Assembly (NCBI RefSeq): GCF_910596095.1
Contig: NC_056536.1
Span: forward strand, 13,163,291-13,227,290
Source of the DNA: Thunnus maccoyii
Lineage: Eukaryota > Chordata > Actinopteri > Scombriformes > Scombridae
Reading direction: 5' to 3'
DNA length: 64,000 bases
Made by a program: the position numbers and the translations under genes. The notes beneath the pieces are model-generated. The model saw nothing but the letters and a program-made list of their open reading frames with translations. It had not been told where the DNA came from and did not search any database. Shown piece after piece: positions 52,701 to 62,665 of the stretch (positions are counted from its first letter, which is position 1; every line of letters begins with the position of its first letter).

Positions 52701-52860
52701 TTTTTAAAACTCAGTTAACTCAATTCTTCATATCAAATTTATAGACCACTTCATGTAAAAAATGTGGGCAATTGTATGCAGCAAAACATGTAATTGTCTG
52801 ATCAGAATAGCATCAGATCTTACCACCAGCAACAAACAAAGCCAAGATCACGAACTTCAT
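49791..52860 (-). CDS. cela2-like: Gene 1: chymotrypsin-like elastase, CELA2 branch, pancreatic zymogen (8 exons, 265 aa)
   Basis: This is a secreted serine endopeptidase zymogen, expected in pancreatic acinar cells and the gut lumen. Coding exons run downward: 52860-52824, 52570-52482, 52390-52293, 51694-51575, 51473-51337, 50740-50595, 50438-50286, 49808-49791. All introns are GT-AG and the reading frame is continuous. Residues 1-15 are a hydrophobic signal peptide. Residues 16-27 ([12 protein letters not shown]) are the activation peptide, and trypsin cleavage after Arg27 would expose VVGG. The triad is His72 (TAAHC), Asp117 (NDIALIKL) and Ser212 (GDSGGPL). Ten cysteines match the five CELA disulfides. 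VSFGS places Gly at chymotrypsin position 216, as in elastase 2; CELA3 has Val there. Position 189 is Ala and 226 is Ser. The start is the only Met before the signal peptide, 41 bases below a TATA box. The exon 4 acceptor is a run of AGs, so the length could vary by one Ser. Paralogues 2 and 3 lie beyond a 1.4 kb head-to-head gap. Fish ela2/ela2l/ela3l naming cannot be settled here. Confidence 0.93.
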
Positions 52861-52900
52861 TGTGACTGTCTTGAGTAAAGGTTAGTGGGATCTGTTCCTC

Positions 52901-52908
52901 CTTATATA
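52901..52908 (-). promoter_or_regulatory. TATA box of elastase gene 1
   Basis: On the minus strand this reads TATATAAG. It lies about 41 bases upstream of the start codon, leaving a 5' UTR of only about 10-20 bases, which is typical of pancreatic protease genes. A GTTAAC-containing stretch (possible HNF1 half-site) lies just upstream. Confidence 0.75.
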
Positions 52909-54204
52909 GTGCGTTAACAGACCTGTTAGAGACCTCCAATGTGATGCAACATTTTCCTCAGCTCAGCCAGGCGAAGTTGGTGGGGAAAAACAAATCAACC
53001 TTGGAGATAAGTATACCACAGATATCCCCAAATACACCTTATCTCCCCAACCCAACCTCTGTGTGAACCTCACAGATGTCTCACAATGACCTGAGATGGC
53101 CAGGTCTTTCAACTTATAAAGAAGAGATGATGTTCACACTCTGTGGCTTTGTATTTATTTTAAAATGGTCAGTCTATTTGTTATGTATGAAAGAAAATAA
53201 CAGTGCATTTTTATGTATATGTGAAACTGCAAAATGTTCACTTAAAACACAAAAGTCATTCTAGTCTCTGGAAAAGATGCTTTAAATGTAGCTTACTGTG
53301 TATGTTTGCATATATAACAAAAAATCTCAAAGAACTACAATATATGCAATAAAGAAAACTAGAAAATTAGAATGTATTCAGCTAAGACATTTATTTTTCA
53401 TGTGGTAATATGATGGTTATACACATTAATCACTTAAGTGGCAAATATTGATGTTACTGTTAGAATAGAATAAAATGTATGTATTCATGTTTTAGTGAGA
53501 TTGGAAATTGATACAAATAAGTCATGTAGTGAACTAATGTGCAATGAAGTTGCATTTTACTATAACAGTTTATAAAGATTATTAGATACTGTTTATTAAC
53601 AGTTTTGGAGCATTGACATAGTTTGGTTTCTATGGCCTCTTCTGAGCTGAAACAGGTACTATATATGTAGTTCAGTGGTATTCCTCATTAAGCACATACT
53701 ACAGTCAAACCTCAGTGGCTGACCTGTATTTAAGTACATAGATGCAAAGTAAGAGGAGTTTCAGTATTATAATAATAATAACTTTGTAGTTAAATAATAC
53801 AATACAGTCACAAGACCTTGAATGGTTTCATAAGCAATAGAAACGTCCAGCTGTGATTACAATAGTAGTAATACAGTAGTTTGACTATTTGTAAGGAAGG
53901 AGGCAATATATTTCTCTGTAAAGGAAATCATACTAGTGAGTGCTATACTTGATATGGAGTAAGGCTCTTTGTGTGAATTCCACCACTTGATGATAAAAGC
54001 TAAAAACCTTTTTTCCACTGACTTGTTCAACAAACAAGTTTAAAAACACACAGAACTCCAGGAAACTTTGGCCTTGGCCTAGTATTACCCAGTTTTGATG
54101 TCCACTTAGCTCCACCCCAGTATTAAGATATTTGAAAGGGCAAATTTCCCAGAATTTGATCCTGTTTTTTTTTTTTTTTTGAGGTTGCATAACATCATTT
54201 AAGG
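52909..54204. promoter_or_regulatory. Shared head-to-head upstream region of elastase genes 1 and 2
   Basis: About 1.3 kb separates the two divergent TATA boxes. No exon is visible. On the gene 1 side, 52979-52988 reads TTTTTCCCCA on the minus strand. On the gene 2 side, TTTCCCA lies at 54145-54151, followed by a T16 run (54165-54180). TTTCCC boxes are half of the composite PTF1 (PTF1A/RBPJL) site known from acinar genes, but no well-spaced E-box was found, so this is only suggestive. The middle is AT-rich and featureless. Confidence 0.4.
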
Positions 54205-54212
54205 TATAAAAG
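54205..54212 (+). promoter_or_regulatory. TATA box of elastase gene 2
   Basis: TATAAAAG, 46 bases before the first ATG (54251). The distance matches the TATA boxes of genes 1 and 3. Confidence 0.8.
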
Positions 54213-54250
54213 AGTCTGATGGTTTTACTGCAAACTGTGGAGATACAGAG

Positions 54251-57200
54251 ATGATGAAGTTTGTGGTTCTCGCTTTCTTTGTTGCTGGTGGTAAGAATCT
54301 TTCTGTCGCTAAAAACATCACACACAACACCGATTACTGCCATCTGTTTTAAGATATGTCCACATACAGTATTTCTGTTTTCATTTTGTGCATCCATTTA
54401 CAATTTTTAAAAGTGTCTGTCTGTCTCCTCAGCCTACGGGTGCGGTGCGCCCACCTTCCCTCCTATGGTGAGCAAGGTGGTTGGAGGACAGGATGTCACG
54501 CCTCACAGCTGGCCCTGGCAGGTAAACATGCTGAGTAAGGACTTTCACTCAGAAAACAAGATATCTGATGTCTGAAAACAAAACTTCAGTAAAGAACATT
54601 ATAGGCTTCTACTAAAGATATACAGTGCAGTATGTGTCAAGTAGACTAGAGACTAATCTCTCAGTATTAATAAGAATATTAATTGTGAGAAAGGAAAGGC
54701 AAGTTTATTTGTGAAGCACCTTTTAAACAGACGCTATTCAAAAGGCTTTACATAAGGTGAATGAATGCATTAGAACATTTAAGAACACAATAAGAAATTA
54801 AATAAAATGAATTAGAGTAAAATGAGATAAAAGCATAGACCAGAAATACAGTTACAGTGCAGGAAATTTCAAATTCAATAAAATTAAGAGCAGTTGAGAA
54901 ACTAATCAAGCGAAGGCACAGCAGAGCTTTTCATTTAGATTTGAGAGTAGCTACAAAAGTCACGGACACATTCAAGATCGTTCAGAAGTTGGTTCCAGCC
55001 AGTGAAAGAAACGCCAAAGTAAACAGCTCAGGAAACACCATCAGTGACAATTGATTGTGTTGATATGTATGTTGCAGATATCCCTGCAGTACAACAGACA
55101 GGGTGAGTGGAGACACACCTGCGGAGGCACTCTGATCTCTGACCAGTGGGTCCTCACTGCTGCTCACTGTATCAGGTAACAGTGGAACTCAAAACAATTC
55201 ATGACAAATTATCACAACTCCATGTTGCGCTGACCAAAAGATCTATATTCACAATCAGTGCCATGGTGTCTGCTGTACAGTATAATACATGCGTATAAGA
55301 TGTCAATTATGAGGTGATTTGTTTCTAGTGCATTTTGACTGATTTTGACATTCCCAGAATCCTTAGTATTTGCATAACATGGTTGATAGTTTGCTGGTGA
55401 ATGTATTTTTAATATCACTGGTCAGCTATCTTTTTGATCATTACACTAATACATAACTGCTTCTTGTTGGACAACTTGCAGCAGCAGCAAGCAGTACAGA
55501 GTGGCCATGGGAAAGCACGACCTGCTGCAGACGGAGCAGGGCGCCGTGTTCATGGCCACCTCTAACATTATTGTGCATGAGAAGTGGAACCCCTTCTTCA
55601 TCCGGTAAAAACACTTCAGTAAACATTACAGGAAATAACACTGGCAGATCAAGTCTATGATGGATCTAAATGTTTGTATGTTCCCTCTGCAGTAATGACA
55701 TTGCCCTGATCAAGCTGGAGTCCCCCGTCACCTTCAGTGACACCATCATGGCTTCTTGTATTCCCGCTGCCGGCTTCATCCTGGCCCATAACCAGTCCTG
55801 CTACGTCACTGGATGGGGTCGCATGAAGAGTGAGCGCCCACACTCCTTCCTCTCTTTGAGACTAACTCTAATTTAACTAAAATATCAGATTTAAAGTCAA
55901 TATCATCAGATTATTATCATGAGTTGATAGTTCCAAGTCTTGTCCAGTCTGTATTATCTCTTATATATATATATCTTGTAATTGTGGCATTTACAGTTAA
56001 GAAAGCATCTTTACTGCAATTTTAGCAGTAGTAGTATTTTAATGTGGTATACAGTATTATCTTAATATTTGATCTTTTAATTTATACACTACAGCTATAA
56101 AGGTATATGTACTATAAAAGGTAAAGAGGGAAAATGAGAAGGGAAGAGAGCAATAAGGAAAGACTTGGAGTGAGTGTATTCATTGAATCAATAAAATAAA
56201 AAGAATCGCTACTGTACATCACAACGAAACCCACTACATAAAAAAGTAGCTGGAGACTGGTTGCACTGTAACTAAGTTTAACAGGATGAACACTGTCTGT
56301 TTTGCTCTGATCCTTTCTAACTACAACATTTGACTCAAAGCTACAGCTAGAAGAAAATCTGTGTTGTTAAGTTGTTGTTTTTTCACCAGAATTTTACCTC
56401 AACTGAACTCCAGCTTGTATGAATCTCTTCTTCACACAGCCGGTGGTCCCATTGCTGACATCCTGCAGCAGGCTCTCCTGCCCGTGGTGGACCACGCTAC
56501 CTGCAGCCGGTTAGACTGGTGGGGTTCTCAGGTGAAGGACACCATGGTCTGTGCAGGTGGAGATGGAGTTGTGTCTGGTTGCAACGTGAGTCTAATAAAT
56601 GACACAATAATGCATTAGTCTCATTATTGACACCCAACTCAAATGCCTTCTGACAACCGAAGACCGCACACAGCAGGCTACACTCGTGGTAACTAAACCT
56701 GTTAGCTGTGTGTTCTCAGTTTATTTTTTCAATGACTTCAGTTGTACACTTCCAACAACACATTTCACACAAAATATAAGCACTAATCTTCTCAAAATAA
56801 ATACATAACATAAACATAAATGGTCTGCCAATACTTTCAACACTTTTTTCTAGAAGATATGTGAACACATCAAAACTCACAAATAGACAATCAATGACAT
56901 CCAACTAAACAAAAACATTACCCATTTAGTTCATATCCTCCAAACATATACAACATCAAGTTTTTATTTTTGGCTAAAAAGTTTAACCTGGCAGTCTCAA
57001 CTAGAGGAGAAAAGAGACACTTCTCCCACTTTTGGCTTGTCAAATCTCTCTCCTATGAATATCATGCACTCTTTTTGAAGAAAAGTGTCACTTAAACATC
57101 TAAAATTTAAAGGAATGCAAATAGAATGTAAACATATTAATATTTAAACAGAGCCCTCACTGTCTGCGCGTCATCATAACTCGTGTTAGATGTAAACACT

Positions 57201-57637
57201 AAGCACACTCACTGAGTGTTTCAAGGACAAGAAGTTACTGTTAAATGTGGAATTTGCACACTGATCATGTTTTCTCTCACATGACTCAGGGAGACTCTGG
57301 CGGCCCTCTGAACTGCCAGAACGCTAACGGCATCTGGGAGGTTCACGGTATCGTCAGCTTTGGCTCCGGGCTCAGCTGCAACTTCCCCAAGAAGCCCACC
57401 GTCTTCACTCAAGTCAGCTCCTACGTCGACTGGATCAGCTCCGTAAGCTCTCTCATTGACTATCTTTAGAGGCTGAAGTAATGAAAAACACTTCAGTGTG
57501 CTTTATCAGTGTCAATTCAAGGATTAATATAGTAAATAACCTGGGTAAATTTAAAAAATAATTATTTCATTGTGTTATTATGCTGCACTAAATTTAACTT
57601 TCTTCTATCTCTTCCACAGAAAATGGTTGCCTATTAA
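54251..57637 (+). CDS. cela2-like: Gene 2: chymotrypsin-like elastase, CELA2 branch (8 exons, 267 aa)
   Basis: Secreted pancreatic serine protease zymogen. Exons: 54251-54290, 54433-54521, 55078-55175, 55482-55604, 55693-55829, 56440-56585, 57290-57442, 57620-57637. All are GT-AG and the phases match genes 1 and 3. The first of two adjacent ATGs is used here; starting at 54254 would give MKFVV, as in gene 1. Signal peptide is residues 1-16, activation peptide 17-28 ends in Lys28, and the mature start is VVGG. Triad: His73, Asp119, Ser214. Ten cysteines are present. Specificity positions are Ser189, Gly190, Gly216 and Thr226, the pattern closest to mammalian elastase 2. The exon 4 acceptor is cag-cag-cag, so one to three serines may follow the active-site helix. 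Intron 2 (556 bases) carries a dispersed repeat absent from the paralogues. A TATA box and poly(A) signals frame the gene. Confidence 0.94.
54690..55010 (+). repeat. Dispersed teleost repeat inside intron 2 of elastase gene 2
   Basis: It begins with a degenerate 'gtttatttgtgaagcacc...ctttaca' module, which recurs as 'tttgtatagcacc...gtgcttta' at 45.9 and 46.5 kb, and runs into an A-rich stretch ending near 'gttggttccagcc'. I recognise this as a common fish interspersed repeat but cannot name the family. Genes 1 and 3 lack it in intron 2 (91 and 287 bases), so it inserted after the paralogues separated. Confidence 0.5.
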
Positions 57638-57680
57638 GAGGACAGGCTTTTGAGATCAAAGCCACTATGTTCACATATAA

Positions 57681-57690
57681 AATAAATAAA
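57681..57690 (+). other. Tandem polyadenylation signals of elastase gene 2
   Basis: Two overlapping AATAAA hexamers (57681 and 57685), 44 bases after the stop codon. Confidence 0.75.
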
Positions 57691-57999
57691 ATGTGAAACT
57701 ATATTTTGTGTTATTTTGTGTTTTGTACCAGTTTGGGCTTCATTAATAGGTTAGCAGTTTCCCAAAAATATGCAAAGCAATAAAGCATCGCTGAATATTA
57801 AGACTGAGGCATAAATATTCAGTTTCTCTACTCTGACAAATATATCATCTACATCGTTTAATCAGTGACACAGTACAAAGCAAAAATGTTCCCCAATGGG
57901 AGCAGTGATGGGAAAATGCTATCTACAACCACATGTTGTGTCCCCAGTCCCTGCCATTTGTTGACTTTCTGCCTGTTTCATCCAGTTTTCCCAGGACAG
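57691..57999. other. Intergenic spacer and promoter of elastase gene 3
   Basis: Only about 310 bases separate the poly(A) signals of gene 2 from the TATA box of gene 3. It contains TGGGAAAA (57909-57916), CATTTG (57955-57960) and TTTTCCCAGG (57986-57995). These resemble PTF1-type E-box and TTTCCC modules, although the spacing is not the classical one or two helical turns. Confidence 0.4.
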
Positions 58000-58007
58000 T
58001 ATAAATA
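58000..58007 (+). promoter_or_regulatory. TATA box of elastase gene 3
   Basis: TATAAATA, 59 bases before the ATG at 58059, directly preceded by TTTTCCCAGG. Confidence 0.75.
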
Positions 58008-58058
58008 CAAGCCTGTTCTTAATACAAGATTTAGGCATACACTACATACTCTACAGTC

Positions 58059-61000
58059 ATGAGGAGCCTGGTGTTTCTTGCTTTTGTGATAGCTAGTGGT
58101 GAGAAAAGTTTATATTTTCTAATGCTAGTTACTAAAACCTAATTTGCTGTAGCATGAATGAGATGGCTAGTCTGTTAGTAGTCTTGCACAGAATGCTAAT
58201 AATCACATTTTATTAAAAATTCTTTACAAGATTTAATCACAAACTTCCACAATACAATCATAAGCCACTGCTTAATGTTTTGTCTGGTGCCAAAATTGCA
58301 ATTGTCCTGAAAATTGTCATTATACTGTGGTGTTTATTCACAAATCTATTCATGGGAAATTAGCATGTAACACAAAATAACAAAAATGGTGTTTCTGACA
58401 TTACTGGCCTTGTTCCAGCCTATGGATGTGGTCTTCCCACCTTCCCTCCTGTGCTGAGCAGGGTGGTGGCAGGAGAGGACGTCACACCTCACAGCTGGCC
58501 CTGGCAGGTAGAGTCTGAGCTAAATGTGTAGAAGCATGTTCACTCTGGCAACTGCAGAACAGCACAAACTCTAAATTTTCATTTCACCATAACAGATAGA
58601 AACATTTTACATTTAGTAATTTTTCACATTCACTCTCTGGGTCTTCTATCTTTTAGGAACATTGAACTCCTGATAGTGATTTCTCCTTCTTCTAGTGATT
58701 TATAGGGTGTTGGAGGGAGATTTTAGTCCATTTCAGTGCATCTCATCCATCCGGCACAGCGACGCACAATGTCCTCTCACTGTGCTCTGCTCAGATCTCA
58801 CTCCAGTCAGACAGCAGTGGGCGCTGGAGGCACGTCTGTGGAGGCACCCTCATCTCCTCTGACTGGGTCCTCACCGCTGCACACTGCATCAAGTATGTTT
58901 AACTCAACACTGAGGGGAAGACTGTCAAATGATCAAAATCAGATTTTTCATCAATTACTGACTCTTAGATGTTCCAGATTTCATCCTCTGGTTTATGATT
59001 TTTGAACGTAGTTTTTTAGGTTTACAAATCTGTATATTGGATGTTCTACTAGGAATTAACTAATCGTTAGATTGATTATCCATGGCAGTTTTATGTAATT
59101 AAGATTTTTTTGTCAGGCAGTACTCCTCTGCCCAACAGGAAATGATGCATTTTTCTTTTTCTGTTACCTTAAAGGTGTTTTTGAGAATGAAAAGATGAAG
59201 GTAGTTCTTCTAGAGTTAGCAGCAATGGCCACCATCTGAGAGTGGCATATACTGCAGAGACAATCACTGTAGAAAAAAAATTGTTGTCAGAAAAACAACA
59301 TTGCTATCAAAAAGAAGGAGATCACACAGATTACTGCTGTAAAGCCTGTTAAAAATTAGTTGGTCACCCAAACAGGACAACCAAGCATTTGCAATCCACC
59401 AACAACTTAATCACAGTACTGCACACACAGGCAGAAAAAGTCAATATTACTGTCTAAAACCCCCACGGAAACACCGTGTCATCTGCCATCCCACAGTGAC
59501 CGCTACAACTACAGAGTGGAGCTGGGTAAACACAGCCTGAAGGCGAGTGAGGAGGGCTCGATAGCTCGGAGTGCAGCCCAGATCATCACTCATGAGGACT
59601 ACAACATCCTGCTCAGCCGGTAACAGCAACAGCCGCCCACACAGCTCAATAACACCTCATGAGTCCAAGTGGAGAGCAGAACCAGCAGACTGTCATGTAT
59701 AAGCAGACAGGGTGTCAGTTAACAGGTAATTTTTCAAATGGGGAGGCTGATGTAGCAACACATTTATGTACCGGACACTGCGTTTTTTGGGGGGGGGGGT
59801 TTGTTATTTTTGTATCATCACTTCCTGAATTTAGGTGAAACAACATCACTTCCTGAATGTGGGTACATTGTTTCCCTTTCTGCAGTAACGACATTGCCCT
59901 GATCAAGCTGTCTTCCCCCGTCACCTTCACTGATACAATCATGCCCGCCTGCCTCCCAGAGCTGGGCGTGGTCCTGCCCCACGGTGCTCCATGCTATGTC
60001 ACCGGCTGGGGTCGACTCTCCAGTGAGTAAATCCGTGTGAATCTGTACAGTCATTTCCCCCTGTCTGTGCATACCAGTCAATTTAGGTCAACTTACCAAG
60101 GTCCAAGAATATTTTACAATCATTAGTTGGTCAGAAAAATGTGTCAAGTATCCATCAAACTGCTCAACAAGCAGAGCTTAGAACTAGTAATGTCTGAGGT
60201 GGAGATTCAGTCTCTACTGCAGCTACCAAACTCTTAGGCTGTGTCCTGAATTATATGTAAATCCTACAAGTGCAAAACAGTTTAAATTCCTACTGTTTAA
60301 TCGCTTAGGACAGAGAGGTGGTATGTCAAAAGAGATAAAGAATTAAAATGATGAGTAATACATTTATGGTTCTCCAAAGCAATTTCGATGAGATTCATCC
60401 AAACTGTGCAATGGTATTTGTCCACTGAGTACTATTGCACAAGAGTCTTCCCTCACAAACCACAAAGCACGCAGACCAAGCTTTCTATCAGGATTAATGT
60501 TAAATTTAGTTGACTCAATCTTGCTCAGTTTACTGCCTCTGGCTAAGATGTAGTAAAATCTGATAGGAAGCACGGTTTGCAACCCTCTTATCAGTCAAAC
60601 ATATGGAAACATCTGACTGTCCTGTGAGCTTCCTGCCTTTTACTGGGTTTGAACAATCTTGCACGATTGGACTGTTTAAACTCAGTTAGGAGATGCAATA
60701 AAAGGGAGTTTGTTAGTGCTTAAACTATCTGTGAAGTTACATATGACAGGATACAACATTTTAATAGGGTTTGGGTTAAATAAAAACAGCAAATCTAACC
60801 TTTAATATAATCTAATCAATGTAGCACCCTTGATGGTTCAATAGGCATCCCATGAACAGCATTTAGAAGAGGTTTTAGTAAATGCCACACATTGTCCTCC
60901 CTGGAAACCAAATATCTTAATCCTCTACTGCACCTTGTGTTGTCCCCTTGATGAACCTCCTTCAAAGCAAATAATCTTGTTTCTTACCCAAGCTCCAGTC

Positions 61001-61697
61001 AGCATGTTTCTTCCACACAGCCAGCGGTCCTCTGGCTGACATCCTGCAGCAGGCTCTCCTGCCAGTGGTCGGCCACGATATCTGCTCACAGCCCGACTGG
61101 TGGAGCGTCCTGGCAACGGACAAGATGGTCTGTGCCGGGGGAGACGGCATCACTGCTGGCTGTAACGTGAGTTCATAAAAAGAGGGGTCATGGAGTCATT
61201 TAATGGTGGATTAAAGTAGTTATGTGATCTGTAAAAAAGAAATCAATCTTGTATAGTACGAAAGACTCAGGAAGATTCAAGGAAAAGAGATTTACTGGCA
61301 TAAAAGGAAAATTCAGCATGACTAAGTGATAGCTGGTAATTATACCTCAGTGTCTGTAAATGAGCTGCTAGCCAATAGAGTATGTGCCGACCTACAGGGA
61401 GACTCTGGTGGCCCCCTGAACTGCCAGAACCCTGATGGCTCCTGGGACGTCCACGGCGTGGTGAGCTTCGGTTCTGGTCAGGGCTGCAACGTCTTGCAGA
61501 AGCCCACTGTCTTTACACAAGTCAGCTCTTACATCAGCTGGATGAACACAGTGAGAAATTTTTTCATCTTCTGATTACCTCGCCTGCATACACACAATGT
61601 AACCTGAAGCAAACAAAAGCCTGGGAGTTGAAAAACAGGAAGTGCATTATAATTGTGTGTTCTGTTGTTCACTCTGCAGGTTATGACCAACTACTGA
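58059..61697 (+). CDS. cela2-like: Gene 3: chymotrypsin-like elastase, CELA2 branch, divergent copy (8 exons, 267 aa)
   Basis: Secreted serine protease zymogen. Exons: 58059-58098, 58419-58507, 58795-58892, 59497-59619, 59886-60022, 61021-61166, 61398-61550, 61680-61697. All are GT-AG, with exon sizes equal to gene 2. Signal peptide 1-16, activation peptide 17-28 ending in Arg28. The mature N-terminus is VVAG, with Ala where genes 1 and 2 have Gly. Triad: His73, Asp119, Ser214. Ten cysteines are kept. Specificity positions are Ala189, Gly190, Gly216, Thr226. In the loop after the seventh-exon-phase CSQPD motif it reads DWWSV where genes 1 and 2 have DWWGS, and it has RHVCGG instead of HTCGG before the triad His. 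The frame is open throughout, so it looks functional, but it is the most diverged copy. No AATAAA lies within 400 bases of the stop. Confidence 0.92.
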
Positions 61698-62568
61698 AGA
61701 GGCGGTCGAAGTGCTTTTGTCAACAATAACACCAACTATGATTTATGATGTGTTGTCTCATTGTTTTTACTGCAAAGTCAAAGGCTATATATACTACTGT
61801 TATTTTGGTAATGCAGCTTTTTACAAAACGTGACTGAGTCCATGCCATAGACACCTAAAAACAAGAAACCATCTTTTAATTTGTCCCTAACAACTACACA
61901 GCCTCCAGACATTTCTGTCAGCTTTCAACACAGCCGCTGCATATTCAGTGAAAGAATTGGTGAACAGCAACAAAGTTCAGTGGATAATGTCACGAGTCAA
62001 CATGGAATTAGACTCACGATCATTCAATAATCACATCAAAATATACTGAGTTAATTAACAAATACTTCCTTTTATTTCCCATAAAATATTCATGAGATAA
62101 ATTTGTTTTCACTCTTCAGAAAAAACACAAATTCTACACAAATTAAAATAAACATAGAAAAGCATGTTTTCACAGTACACATACAAGAAATAGATTTAAG
62201 TAATAAAAAAACAACAATAAATGAAATGGACAACAGTTTGTGTTTGGGGCACTCTAAATAAAACAGAAAGTGACTGCTAATCAAAACACTATGATTCATC
62301 AATGTAAAACTTTTTGACTACGTCGTAATAAAATCATGTAGTTAACCGGTCCTTTGCAAATGAGGTACAATGACGATGTCTGCAGTATTGAACGTAACAA
62401 AAATGAATCAATACACTGTGGGAAGTTTCAACTTCAAAAACAAGTCAGAGAAATGTAGACATGGCTGTTTCATGTTCAGTTCCAATGACAAACCTGTAGT
62501 GGCTCAGTGACCTTGTAGCCTTTTGTTTGACAGATAATATTATATATGATAATATATAGTATGTGGCG
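61698..62568. other. 3' flank of elastase gene 3
   Basis: No gene. The first AATAAA on the plus strand after the gene 3 stop is at about 62147, some 450 bases downstream. Confidence 0.4.
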
Positions 62569-62665
62569 CCCTGGTTGTCTAATGGTTAAAGGTGCATACC
62601 ACATAATCACAACCCTCACTGCATAACCCATCTCTCTCTCCTTATGCCTCCAAAAAAATCATTTT
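62569..62665 (+). mobile_element. Second tRNA-related SINE-like fragment
   Basis: The 5' part reads ggcgccctggttgtctaatg followed by 'gttaaaggtgcata', parallel to the head of the 37.2 kb copy. It has a 'catctctctctccttatgcc' middle and an A-rich end. Shorter and more degenerate than the first copy. Confidence 0.5.

Noticed and set aside
53933-54397. 154-codon minus-strand open frame
   Set aside because: Covers the promoter and first exon of elastase gene 2 on the opposite strand; includes the translated T run (poly-Lys) and has no resemblance to any family.
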